From the NCBI GenBank assembly GCA_037833965.1, contig AP031351.1, positions 15,822,501 through 15,886,500 on the forward strand: DNA of 64,000 nt, in the 5' to 3' direction. Positions 1 through 9,437 of this stretch are shown one piece after another. A program made the position numbers and the translations under genes. Below the pieces are notes generated by a model. It had not been told where the DNA came from. It searched no databases and saw nothing but the letters and a program-made list of their open reading frames with translations. The stretch comes from Marchantia polymorpha subsp. ruderalis. Its lineage: Eukaryota; Streptophyta; Marchantiopsida; Marchantiales; Marchantiaceae. Position 1 is the stretch's first letter. Every line of letters starts with the position of its first letter.

Positions 1-1172
1 GTCCCGACAAGTGCTTGAAGGTATCAAGCACAGTGAGAGGAGACGAGCTAAGGAAAGTACAGGCATTCCTTAGCCATTATGTCGACGTCTTCGCCTGGAA
101 GATCGAAGACATGAAGGGGATACCTGCACGGTATGGGGAACACCGTATCGATTTACTGGACGACTCAGTACCCATACGACAGCGCCAGTATCGCCTCAAC
201 CCAAAATACTCCTTGCTAGTTAAGGAGGAGATAGATAAGTACTTGAGTGCTGGTATTATTTACCCAATGCTCAGCAGTGAGTGGGTGTCGCCGATTGTTA
301 TCGTACCCAAGAAGTTGACAGGTAAGATACGAGTGTGTCAGGATTTCCGGAAGTTGAATGCAGCAACACGCAAGGATCATCACTCGTTGCCATTCACGGA
401 TGCCATTCTAGACCATGTCGCAGGACATGAATGCTATAGCTTCCTGGACGGGTTCTCAGGTTACAATCAGGTGTCTATCCGGGAACAGGACAAGGATAAA
501 ACTACGTTCACAACCGACTGGGGAACTTACGCATACCACAAGATGCCCTTCGGTCTGTGCAACGCGCCTGCCACCTTTCAACGGATGATGACCAATATCT
601 TCCAGGAACAACTGAGGAAGTTCCTGGAAATATTCATAGATGACTTCTGTGTCTTTGGGAAGCGGTCTGAACACCTAAGTCACTTGAAGCAGACCTTCGA
701 TAAATGTAGAGAGAGCAGTTTATCACTGCATCCCGAGAAGTGCTTTTTCTTTATGACTAGTGGGATCTTGTTGGGTCATCGGGTCTCGGCAGACGGCATT
801 GCGGTGGACATCGAGAAGGTCAAGGTTATACTCGAGCTTAAGCCACCCACGAATCTAAGAGAGCTGCGAGCATTCCTGGGTCATGTGGGCTACTACCGAA
901 GATTCATACACCTGTATGCAATACTGGCGGCGGACCTGACCAAGTTGTTGAAGAAGGACGAGCCTTATGCCTGGGGTGCGAACCAGCAGTCAGCATTTGA
1001 GGCTCTTAAAGCGAAACTCACGACTGCTCCCGTGCTAAGGAGTCCAGACTGGAATCGACCATTCCATGTTTACGTTGACACATCTGCATTCGCCATCGGT
1101 GTAGTACTGAGTCAAAAGGATGACAACAAAAAGGACTACCCGATCTACTTCGCGAGCCGACAGCTGTCTCTA
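1..1172 (+). pseudogene. pol: Ty3/gypsy pol, first segment: reverse transcriptase and start of RNase H
   Basis: The frame is open from the left edge of the window (no start inside it). It covers the reverse transcriptase, with the entry block around 145-330, the QDFRKLN motif near 340-360 and the catalytic FIDDF box at 633-647, a variant of the usual (Y/F)xDD. The connection and the first RNase H strand follow, with the HVYVDTSAFAIGVVL stretch near 1063-1110 carrying the first catalytic aspartate. At 1172 the coding sequence is cut by a nested solo LTR; the next 14 codons to a stop at about 1214 belong to the insert. Coding resumes in the same frame at 3387. Confidence 0.92.
1168..1172. repeat. 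Target-site duplication CTCTA, left copy
   Basis: CTCTA directly abuts the TG end of the solo LTR and recurs at 3382-3386 just after its CA end. Removing the insert and one copy deletes a multiple of three bases, so the pol frame continues unchanged. Confidence 0.9.
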
Positions 1173-2087
1173 TGTAATAACCCACCAAAGGCTAAAACTG
1201 CAGTATGGTGGTAAAAAGATCGAACCCACAGGGACAGAGGCAACACACAGAGTAAAAGTGTCACGTTTAACAGACTTTTGTAGAGTTTGAATTCTAGGCG
1301 ACTGTCACTCCCAGAAATACTGCAGTGCTCGACTCAGAGGCTCGACTCGGAGGAGGATCTCAACTCGAAGGATGCTCGGAGGATGCACGGTACAGCTTGG
1401 TCACTCAACACACACACACACACCTGAAACTGGCAAAAAAAGCACAACTCGGAGGTCGGTCAGGACCTCCGCTTCGGATTTCAGGAGGAAAGTGTCTCGC
1501 AAGTTCACTCAGAGGTTCTGCAGGAAGTGCCTCCCACTCCGGCTTTTACTGCCCTTCCGCCAGGAACTAGCGGGGGTACCCGGACTGGACTTCTCACTTC
1601 GGAACGAAGCCTCTACGTACGCCGTGGACGTCACCCTCGACTATCACACAAAACGCAGGGAGTGCAGACCCGACTGAGAACTTACTGAAAACACGATCCA
1701 GTAACACACACACAACCTGAATTACAAACCAAGGTTTACACGAAGTAATGAAACTTCACATTGGCATTCAGGGGAAACTTCCCGTAGGAGTACAATCAGG
1801 ATATGTCACTCGAAGGGGTAAGGGGGAACTGTTCAAGTCTCTAACTCGCAGCCGGCTCTGAGCATCAGAAATCACCCGCAGGTGCAGATCCGCACTACTC
1901 AAGTCTCTAACCGGGTGCGAGCTCTGAACATTCAGCCGAAGGCCTTCAACTACAACATACGGTAACTTCGCTATGCTGCAGCTTCTCTACGTGGTGCCAG
2001 GACCAAATGCACAAACACGCCAAGAAAGTGAGTTCCTGATCTGCACTTCCGAAACTGGAAGAGTCCCAGGGCAAAACGCCTTGAACT

Positions 2088-2095
2088 ACTTTATA
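2088..2095 (-). promoter_or_regulatory. TATA box of the solo LTR
   Basis: On the minus strand the sequence reads TATAAAGT. It aligns with TATAAAATA at 9430-9437 in the 3' LTR, at nearly the same distance from the LTR end (about 0.92 versus 0.97 kb), so it is probably the U3/R promoter of the family. Confidence 0.55.
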
Positions 2096-2204
2096 CTCTC
2101 TAAGGTCCTAACTAACACTACGCTACCCGCTAGGGTACGAGCCGCAACAGATCCTACACCTGAGGAGTCGGCGGCTACCTTCCCCTCTAACTTACAACCT
2201 AAAT

Positions 2205-2226
2205 CTAACCCTAACCCTAACCCTAA
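2205..2226. repeat. Short telomere-like CCCTAA repeats
   Basis: About three CCCTAA units lie inside the solo LTR. The unit is one base shorter than the plant CCCTAAA telomere motif, and the tract is far too short to be a telomere. Confidence 0.6.
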
Positions 2227-2402
2227 ATCTGAATCCTAAGCCTACTGTACAGAGCCGCCAGCGTCTTTACATCCGAGATCTGAGGCTGAATATTTGCAGG
2301 CATGCGTGGCCGACTTAGATCAACGGCCCCACCAAATTTCAGATCCATCCGACCGTCCATCGCAAAGATATGGACTCCGCAAGATCTCTGAACCGCATCC
2401 GG

Positions 2403-2486
2403 TTTTCCGACTCCGAGTTTGCCGACTTGAAGTTCGCCGACCTCGAGTTCGCCGACCTCAAGTTCGCCGACTCCGAGTTCTCCGAA
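2403..2486. repeat. 15-bp minisatellite, cluster 1 (about 5.6 units)
   Basis: Units vary around TTCGCCGACCTCAAG. Because 15 is a multiple of three, each frame stays open and encodes a 5-residue repeat (for example FADLK on plus, GELEV on minus). A related cluster lies at 2745-2924. Confidence 0.85.
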
Positions 2487-2744
2487 GGCGTTGACCGCCG
2501 AAGACGCACTTCCGCACCTTTGCCTATTTGTAACAGTCACTTCCGACACCCATAACTCACAGATCCTTGATCCGTTTCAAGAGTTCTTGGGCTCGTTGGA
2601 ACGAGCGCGTCGAGCTCTTTCTAACGAGACCCTAACTGAGTCAAACCGTTACGAGTTGAAAGAGTTATGCCGGTTTTATCCTTCGCCGAAGGCACACTTT
2701 CGAAGGCTTGTTATCTGTTATCGCCGAAGGCACCCGCACGATGG

Positions 2745-2924
2745 TTCGCCGACCTCAAGTTCGCCGACCTCAAGTTCTCCGACTTGAAGTTCTTTGACCT
2801 CGAGTTCGCCGACCTCAAGTTTTCCGACCTCGAGTTTGCTGACTTGAAGTTCTTTGACCTCGAGTTCGCCGACCTCAAGTTTTCCGACCTCGAGTTCTCC
2901 GACCTCGAGTTTGCCGACTTGAAG
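2745..2924. repeat. 15-bp minisatellite, cluster 2 (12 units)
   Basis: Exactly 180 bases of the same 15-bp unit as cluster 1. Each cluster is accompanied by a copy of a ~60-bp block (2583-2640 and 3063-3125; one copy in the 3' LTR at 5316-5385). The solo LTR therefore carries a ~480-bp duplication of block plus minisatellite. Confidence 0.85.
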
Positions 2925-3381
2925 TTGACCCGAAGACGTCCGTCGCCGAAGGCGAACATCTAGGGCCGAAGGTGGATATTCTGCTGACGACGAACTCCTT
3001 CCGCCTATCCGTAGGCGTTCTCCTTCGCATCTTCCGACAGTCACAACTCCCTGAGTCCTCATCCGTTCCAGGCTTTCTTGGGCTCGTTAGAACGAGCGCG
3101 TCGAGTTCTTTCCAACGAGACCCTAAGTAACTCAAGGCGTTAAGAATTGAGGAAGTTATGAGTGATCTACCGCCGAAGGTGCTCGAAGCGAGTCCTGCAG
3201 CGTGAACCGCCCGTTCCATTCCAAGCGTTCCACTGTGGCCTAAGCCCAAAACCCCTTGACTGTCCTCGATCCTCTCTTTACTCTGGCTTTGCGTACAGAT
3301 TACTATTTACAGCTGCTACCACGGTACTTACTAATCAAAAATGTTCTAATTCCGACGAAAAACAAAAAGTGGGTTACCACA

Positions 3382-3386
3382 CTCTA
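3382..3386. repeat. Target-site duplication CTCTA, right copy
   Basis: Right-hand partner of 1168-1172. A five-base duplication is normal for a Ty3/gypsy integrase. Confidence 0.9.
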
Positions 3387-4970
3387 GCAGAGCGGAAGTA
3401 CACCACGACGGAGAGAGAAGCGTTGGGGATGGTGTACTCCTGTAAAAAGTTCCGTCACTACCTAATCTGCTACGAGTTTGTGTTCCAGGTGGACCACTAC
3501 GCATTGCAACACCTAGTCAAGAAAGCCGACCTATCCGGTCGGATCGCCAGGTGGGTGTTGTTACTACAAGAGTTCACCTACACAGTCCAGACCAGGAAAG
3601 GGGTGCACCACGAAAATGCGGATTACTTGTCCCGATTATGGACCCAGCCGACAGAGGAGGAATTGGTGGACGATTTTCCAGATGAAGAGTTATTTCAGTT
3701 GTCTGCAGGGCATGAGTCCCGCTATGCAGACCTGTATCGATATCTGCTAACCCTCCAGTGTCCCGTAGGCATGGATTTGGAACAGCGAACTGTCTTTATT
3801 CATAAGGCAGGCCCGTACCAACTCCAGCAGGGGGTTTTGTTCAAGAAGATGGCAGATGAGCGCTTATGCAGATGCCTGGAGGAATCAGAGGTACCAAGAA
3901 TAGTGAGTGCGATGCATACAGAGGAGGCGGGTGGACACTATGCCACCAGGAACACGGTCACAAAGATTCTAAATGCGGGGTATTGGTGGCCGACCATGTT
4001 TAAGGATGTTCTCGATTACATCCGCAAGTGCGACAGTTGCCAGAGGACGGGGAGACCGACGCCTACAACACGCTGGCCCCTGACTCCCATCATGCCTCTA
4101 GCACCTTTCGAAAAGTGGGGCATTGACTTTGTAGGGCCGATACAACCAGTGACTAGAAGCACACGAAGGCGCTACATTCTGGTAGCAACGGACTACGCCA
4201 CCAAAATGGTGGAGGCCAGGGCCACCAGAAGGGATGATGCTGCCACAGTGGCAGCCTTCTTGTTTGAGTCGATTATCACACGCTACGGATGTCCCTTAGA
4301 GCTAGTCAGCGACCGGGGCACGCATTTTCTGAATCAGATCATCGAAGACCTGACACGGTATTTCCACATCAAGCACCGGAAGACTACTCCATACAATCCC
4401 AAGGCGAATGGACTGACGGAGAAGTCCAATGGTCTGCTGTGTAAAATACTACTCAAGGTCACGGTGAATCACGCTCACGACTAGGATACGAAGCTAGCAG
4501 CCGCTCTATGGGCGTACCGGACAGCTGAGAAGATCACGACCAAACAGACACCATACTTTCTGGTGTATGGGCAACACCCGATCCTCCCGATCGAATTTGA
4601 AGTACCCACCCAACGAACGTTGGATTTGCAGAGGATGGGCGCAGAGGAGAGTCAGCTCTACAGGTTACAGGAGGTCACGCTGCTGGATGAGAGGAGACGA
4701 GACGCCGAAGATCGCACCAAGAAAATCCAGCTCCGCCGAAAGGAGAGATACGATAAAAAGATCAAACCTGTACTCCTGCAGGCGGGTGATTTGGCATTGC
4801 TCTACGACAGCAGGCATGCCAGATTCCCAGGCAAACTGCACCTAAGATGGATGGGACCTTACAGGGTTGTCGAAGTCTTCCCGAATGGATCCATCCAACT
4901 TGCGGACCTGGCCGGCGATTTGTTAGGCACCCGAGTGAACGGGTGGCGGTTGAAGAAATACCACATGTGA
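3387..4970 (+). pseudogene. pol: Ty3/gypsy pol, second segment: RNase H and integrase
   Basis: Coding resumes after the solo LTR with the RNase H stretch TTTEREALGMVYSCKKFRHYL-type residues. The integrase follows: an HHCC zinc-binding region at about 3920-4055 (ending CDSCQRTGR), then the DDE core with the first Asp in GIDFVGP (about 4120), the second in SDRGTH (about 4310) and the Glu in the NGLTEKSNG region (about 4405-4430). A TAG stop at 4482-4484 breaks the frame at a place where homologues usually have tryptophan. The same frame continues through a GPY/F module (about 4845-4900) to the natural stop at 4968-4970. The nested insert and this stop make the copy non-functional. Confidence 0.92.
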
Positions 4971-4993
4971 GTGTTCGCGTGGGCGCTCACAAT

Positions 4994-5007
4994 TGAGGAG
5001 GGGAGCA
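4994..5007 (+). other. Polypurine tract
   Basis: The run GAGGAGGGGAG sits directly before the TG that opens the 3' LTR, where plus-strand synthesis is primed in LTR elements. Confidence 0.7.
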
Positions 5008-5516
5008 TGTGGTACCCCACTTTTGGCAATTTTGAGGAAATTAAAACCATTTTTGGAAAACTATACCCTGGCAGCATTGTAAATAGCCTTCGGTACATCA
5101 AAACGGAGTGAATCCGGAAGATCGCGGGGATTCTCGAGGGATCTTGTAGAATCTAGGATTTGGGGTGCAGCAGTAAGGACAGGCACCACCCTCCCTGCGA
5201 GCTCTGCAGTTAGGACCCCTACGACGCAAGGCGCAAAACCCGCCTTGGGAGGTTGCGTCCGCGGCAGTAGGGAAATCCTCCATAATTAGGTCAACCCTCG
5301 GGCGCCTTGACCAAGTTAGGGTCTCGTTGGAAAGAGCTCGACGCACTGATTCCAACGAGCCCAAGAACGCTTGGAACGGATGAGGACTTAGGGAGTTATC
5401 ACTATTGGAAGATACGGAGACGGTCGCCTTCGGCGGAAGGAGTTCGCCACCGGCGGGAATTCCGCCTACGCGGAAGGGGGAATCAAGTTTTGTCCTATGC
5501 GCGGACGAAGGCGTTC

Positions 5517-5960
5517 GCCTGTGCACAGGCGAAGTAGGGTTTGGGGAGGCGCGAAGTCCGCCTACGCACAGGCGTTCGCCTGTGCACAGGCGCTTCGGCG
5601 TCGGCGGAAAATCCGCCTTGGGCCCTAGAAATGCGCCTTGTGAGGTAGAAAGTGTACGGCGCCTTCCGCGCCAGCGCAGCGCCGCGTACGGCGGAAGAGC
5701 CGCCAGAGTAATCAAATCTGTACGGACCATGCGGACGGGACGGGTGGATGCGCTCTTGGACGGACGGAGTTGCGGCGGCGGAAGCGCCGACGAAGAGACA
5801 AGAAACGGACAGACTGGACCGAGACGGCTGACCACGGTCAACGCCTTCCGCGCCAGCGCGACGCCGCGCACGGAATTCGCCTGCGCACAGGCGAGCGCCT
5901 GTGCACAGGAGGATGAAATTCCGCGCCGGCGGAGAATCCGCCGAGGAGTCTGCCTGCGCA
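5517..5960. repeat. Dispersed palindromes around GCCTGTGCACAGGC in U3
   Basis: The perfect 14-bp palindrome occurs at 5517-5530 and 5578-5591, with near copies (one or two changes) near 5560, 5880, 5897 and 5948. A second class, CGCCTTCGGCG-like, is interspersed (for example 5429, 6068). Both classes recur inside the downstream ORF. Confidence 0.8.
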
Positions 5961-6252
5961 CAGGCAGGAGTTGAACTTTTGTCCGACATGCGGACACACG
6001 CACCAAGGCAGAGGGGGATTGGCCGAGGGGCGGTACGAACAAGTGTACCGCGCAAGGCGGAAAACTCGCCTTCGGCGCTACGCCCCCATGTCCGCGGGGT
6101 AATACGCTCGCGGAGTTCAAATCCGCCAATTCGAGCGTGAGAGTTTAATCGGCGACGGCGGAGCGTGAAGCCGCGCGTGAGAGCGGAGACCGTTCCAGCG
6201 TAGAGCCGGCGCGGCCATCAAGTGAGACGTTCTCCACGAGCAAGAGCCGACC

Positions 6253-9200
6253 ATGACCTTCGACCGGGCGGCGGAGAACGTCCCATTCTTGAATTCGCGA
6301 TTCCAATCTCTTGTGCGCGCTGCGCGCATCCATCTGCTGGCTGCTAAACATTCTCGACGTCGCCGCACAGGAGATTTCTTGTTGATTGAGGGAGAAGTGA
6401 ATGCGCGTGATTTGGAATTGAGGGCGATTAGAGTTTGCCGAGAGAGAAAGGAGCTCGGGCGGTGCGGAAGTAGAATGAGCGGGCGAGCGAACCCCAGGAA
6501 CGCAATGACGAGACCGGGCAGATTGCGGATGGTGCCACTTCGCCTACCACAGAATGGGCTGCGCGCTTTCGAGGAGCGCTTAATAGCAAGAAAGCTCGAT
6601 TTCTTGCTATGGGGATGGAACTACATCTGTGCGAATATGGTGCGCGAGTGGCTAGAGCCACAGGGACCACCCTCGCGCGGATTGCGTCCGCATGTTGATC
6701 GGTGGACAGTCCAAGATTGGGCGCAGGCGTTGGGAAGATGTGCTGGCATGCCAGGGCATCTCCTTTTCGACAGTGAGAGCATCAAGGTGACCAAGCAGGA
6801 AGAGGCGCAATTTGTGGAGCTGTTCAAGACCGGGAGGTCTACCAAGAATGGGTACAGGACCCGTGATTACAAGGATCGATTTCGCCGGACTTTGTCCGCG
6901 GCGCTGATGCAATTACTGCAGCCACACCGCGCCTGCTACATCACATTGTGGCAGGTCTCTTTTGTGGAGTGCGTCATCGAGGGAACTCCAATTCACTGGG
7001 CGAGCATCCTACACAGGGTGATGCGACAGCACGCTTTTGAGGAGAAGGGGGGAACTCTAAACCATCTTTCTCCTTTCCTCATCAATTTTTATCGACAGCG
7101 GAATTGTTTGACAGCGGCGGAGCTTGAGCATTTTCCGCCATTGTCCGTCGACCATCCCGGGAAGTATGTGCGGGAGAATGAGGTCGACACTGATGCAGAG
7201 GAGTCACCGACTTCTACCCCATCAAGGCGGAGGGACGAAGGGAGAAACACTCCTGCAGCACGAGTGCCGCGGAAGCGGCGATGGAGAGAAGAGTCCGAAG
7301 AGGAGCAGCATCAAGAACCCTCTGCTCCCATTCGACCGCGGCCGCTGTACGAGTCATACAGCCGGCCGAAGCAGAAGGCACGCAGACTGGTGTTACCAGC
7401 CGACAGTGCGGACACGGCGACGATTGCGACGGAGAAAGGAAGTGCGTCGCCAGAGAAGCATGAGGAAGCGCGGACGACCGCAGGAGCAACGGGCCACGCT
7501 GCAACCTCGACGGGAGAGAGGCCGCCTACGGGCCAAGGGCCTCCGGAGTTACCACGTGCGTTGCGGACAGATGTTCCGTTTGCGCACAGACGAGACTCCG
7601 CGGACGGACGAGCCTCCGCGGACAGGCGATCACAAGTGGACGTGGATCTACGCTTACGCGTGGGAAGGAGCAGTCCGCCTGTGCACAGGCGCTCGCCTGT
7701 GCACAGGTCGCCTGTGCACAGGACACCTCCACACGTGTCGCCTGTGCACAGGCAAGAATCACCCCCGTTCCAACGTAGGAAGGGGAAAGAGCCGGCGGAA
7801 GAACCGCCTACGAGACACCGGCCCTCGGGGCCAGACCCTCCGGCGCACCACGCGCCGCAATTTGCGCCTTCGGCGCCAGGACCTTCGAACCGAGGAGATA
7901 CGAGCAGGGAGCGTGCGGAGGCCGCACCATCGGCGGGTAGTCCGCCGATAGATGCGCCTTCGGCGGTAGGGCCTATAGGCCAAGGGACATCGGGCGAGCG
8001 GCCCCCGGCCATGTCGCCTTTGGCGATGGATGTCCGCGGCGCTACGCCTGCGGCGGACAAGGCGCCGGCATTTGCGCCTGCGCACAGGCCGAGCCCAGCC
8101 CCCACGGACGGATCAAGGGAGCAGCAACAGACGGAGGAGCGGAGTGACTGTCCGCGGGATGAAATTTCGATGCGCGATGCGCAATCAAACCCCGCGCAGC
8201 CACCCTCCGCTCGATCGCCTTCGGCGGCGGGCGTCGGCGGCAGAGAAGACACGGTAGACGACCAACAAGCGAGCGACAGGGATGCCGCACGGGCACATTC
8301 GCCTACCGCCTTAGACATTTTGGCGAAGAGCAGCGAGGCTGCAGCCGTGCCTTCGCAGGCAGCACGCGTCGACGACGTGCAGCCCCACTCGGGGCAGTCG
8401 CCGACGCAATCAATGGCGACTGAAATTCTCCACTCGGATGATGACGACGGAGGCTCCACCGAAGAAATGTCAGGAGCAGAGGACACCGAGGAGGAGGAGG
8501 AGGAAATTGTTGGAGCGCCGGCGGCGGCGCTCTCTGAGCAGGTGATTCCGTTGCTGAGGTACTTGGATCGCAAGGTCGATAAATACGCCGACCCACTTCA
8601 GCCGGGATCTTACATCGAGTTAGTGCGCAGGCGGACTCGCACTAAAGTCCACACCAGCAAGCTGTTAGCTAGAGTGGACCAGGAGTTGAGGGAATTGAAG
8701 GAGAAGCATGCCTGCTTGTGGGGTCAGTATAAACTTAATCAGAAATTCTACAAGTACTCCGAGAAGGTGAAGGATGAGAAGCTGGACGAGCTCACCAAGG
8801 AGCAGGTGAAGGTCAAGGAAGCACTCATTTCTGAGCAGGCCCAGAATCGGATTTTGTCAGAGGAGCTCGTGCGACAGACGCGGTTGTTGGAACAATGTCA
8901 GCTCGCACGGCAGGCGGATGAGGAGTTAATCCGCAGGTTACAGTCAGAGTGTGGCGAATTGAGAGCGCAACGTGCTGAGGCCGAATCGCAATTAGTGATA
9001 ATTGAAGAGGATCGCAGGAAGGAGGCGGATCGCACGAAGGTGGAGACGGCGAGGCGTGTCGCCCACTGTCTCAAGGGCTACGCCCACTGGGAAGTGAAGG
9101 CGCAGGAGAAACTCACACTGCGTGAGTTTGAACTGCGCGCAGCCGGGTTGTTGTCAGGCGACAGTAGGAGTCGGCGGAAGGTAGCAAAGAAGCTCGATGC

Positions 9201-9393
9201 TTTTCTGTCGAAGGCGCAGGATACCATGTCCGCCCTCGAAGTGGAGGTGTCCGCGGCGTTGCAGCGTTTGGGACTGCGCAGTCGAGCGGAAGATTGGCAG
9301 GGTAGGGGGTTAGTGCGCAGCAGTCCGCCGCGCAGGAGACGTAGTACAGGTTCCGCGGAGTGTAGTGTAGCGTGGTTCCGTGCAGGCGTGTAG
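6253..9393 (+). CDS. 1,046-residue LTR-encoded protein, unassigned, coiled coil at C-terminus
   Basis: An uninterrupted ORF lies inside the U3 part of the 3' LTR and stops 37 bases before the LTR TATA box. Residues 1-300 look globular, with tryptophan and aromatic residues spaced as in a folded domain; I see only a vague resemblance to the 'putative plant transposon protein' domains that accompany plant retroelements. Residues about 310-730 are low-complexity Pro/Ser/Arg/Ala. A short acidic run (SDDDDGG and EEEEEE) sits near 735-760. Residues about 790-1000 are strongly heptad-like and charged, a probable long coiled coil. Four palindrome copies at 7677-7753 are translated as a VHR-containing repeat. 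No protease, RT, integrase, zinc knuckle or signal peptide is seen. The length of the frame suggests selection or a recent origin. It might be an accessory retroelement protein or a captured gene. Confidence 0.6.
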   Translation: MTFDRAAENVPFLNSRFQSLVRAARIHLLAAKHSRRRRTGDFLLIEGEVNARDLELRAIRVCRERKELGRCGSRMSGRANPRNAMTRPGRLRMVPLRLPQNGLRAFEERLIARKLDFLLWGWNYICANMVREWLEPQGPPSRGLRPHVDRWTVQDWAQALGRCAGMPGHLLFDSESIKVTKQEEAQFVELFKTGRSTKNGYRTRDYKDRFRRTLSAALMQLLQPHRACYITLWQVSFVECVIEGTPIHWASILHRVMRQHAFEEKGGTLNHLSPFLINFYRQRNCLTAAELEHFPPLSVDHPGKYVRENEVDTDAEESPTSTPSRRRDEGRNTPAARVPRKRRWREESEEEQHQEPSAPIRPRPLYESYSRPKQKARRLVLPADSADTATIATEKGSASPEKHEEARTTAGATGHAATSTGERPPTGQGPPELPRALRTDVPFAHRRDSADGRASADRRSQVDVDLRLRVGRSSPPVHRRSPVHRSPVHRTPPHVSPVHRQESPPFQRRKGKEPAEEPPTRHRPSGPDPPAHHAPQFAPSAPGPSNRGDTSRERAEAAPSAGSPPIDAPSAVGPIGQGTSGERPPAMSPLAMDVRGATPAADKAPAFAPAHRPSPAPTDGSREQQQTEERSDCPRDEISMRDAQSNPAQPPSARSPSAAGVGGREDTVDDQQASDRDAARAHSPTALDILAKSSEAAAVPSQAARVDDVQPHSGQSPTQSMATEILHSDDDDGGSTEEMSGAEDTEEEEEEIVGAPAAALSEQVIPLLRYLDRKVDKYADPLQPGSYIELVRRRTRTKVHTSKLLARVDQELRELKEKHACLWGQYKLNQKFYKYSEKVKDEKLDELTKEQVKVKEALISEQAQNRILSEELVRQTRLLEQCQLARQADEELIRRLQSECGELRAQRAEAESQLVIIEEDRRKEADRTKVETARRVAHCLKGYAHWEVKAQEKLTLREFELRAAGLLSGDSRSRRKVAKKLDAFLSKAQDTMSALEVEVSAALQRLGLRSRAEDWQGRGLVRSSPPRRRRSTGSAECSVAWFRAGV
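7677..7753. repeat. Palindrome cluster inside the LTR ORF
   Basis: Four copies of GCCTGTGCACAGG(C/T/A) lie at 7677, 7694, 7709 and 7740, in two different spacings. All are in a frame that gives Val-His-Arg. They match the non-coding copies at 5517 and 5578. Confidence 0.85.
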
Positions 9394-9429
9394 CGTAGTG
9401 CAGTATAGTGCTAGGTAGGACTTAGAAGG

Positions 9430-9437
9430 TATAAAAT
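9430..9437 (+). promoter_or_regulatory. LTR TATA box
   Basis: TATAAAATA is followed at 9442-9458 by a small hairpin (CCAGGCG-TTTT-GCCTGG). Position and context match the TATA box of the solo LTR, so transcription of the element should start shortly downstream. Confidence 0.55.

Larger units (their letters stand above)
1173..3381 (-). mobile_element. Nested solo LTR, same family as the host element, antisense
   Basis: The insert begins TGTAATAACCCAC and ends GTGGGTTACCACA, so TG...CA on either strand, and is flanked by the 5-bp direct repeat CTCTA (1168-1172 and 3382-3386). It interrupts an otherwise continuous pol frame. Its reverse complement resembles both ends of the 3' LTR at 5008-10406: 3381 back to about 2950 aligns with 5008 to about 5480, and 2130 back to 1173 aligns with about 9380 to 10406. 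It has no internal coding region or second LTR, so it is a solo LTR left by LTR-LTR recombination. At 2,209 bp it lacks the ~3.1-kb ORF-bearing middle of the other LTR. The matching TATA box lies on the minus strand at 2088-2095. Confidence 0.88.

Noticed and set aside
2205..2226. Interstitial telomere
   Set aside because: Only about three CCCTAA units, inside a solo LTR.
5098..6129. 343-codon minus-strand frame in the 3' LTR
   Set aside because: It lies in GC-rich, palindrome-dense U3 sequence where several frames are open on both strands by composition; no domain is visible.
7677..7753. Regularly repeated palindromes resembling a CRISPR array
   Set aside because: The repeats are 14 bp, irregularly spaced, lie within a coding frame of a plant retroelement, and match dispersed copies elsewhere in the LTR.
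7311..8573. 420-codon minus-strand frame antisense to the LTR ORF
   Set aside because: It shadows the low-complexity middle of the plus-strand ORF and shows only Ala/Gly/Ser/Cys-rich composition.
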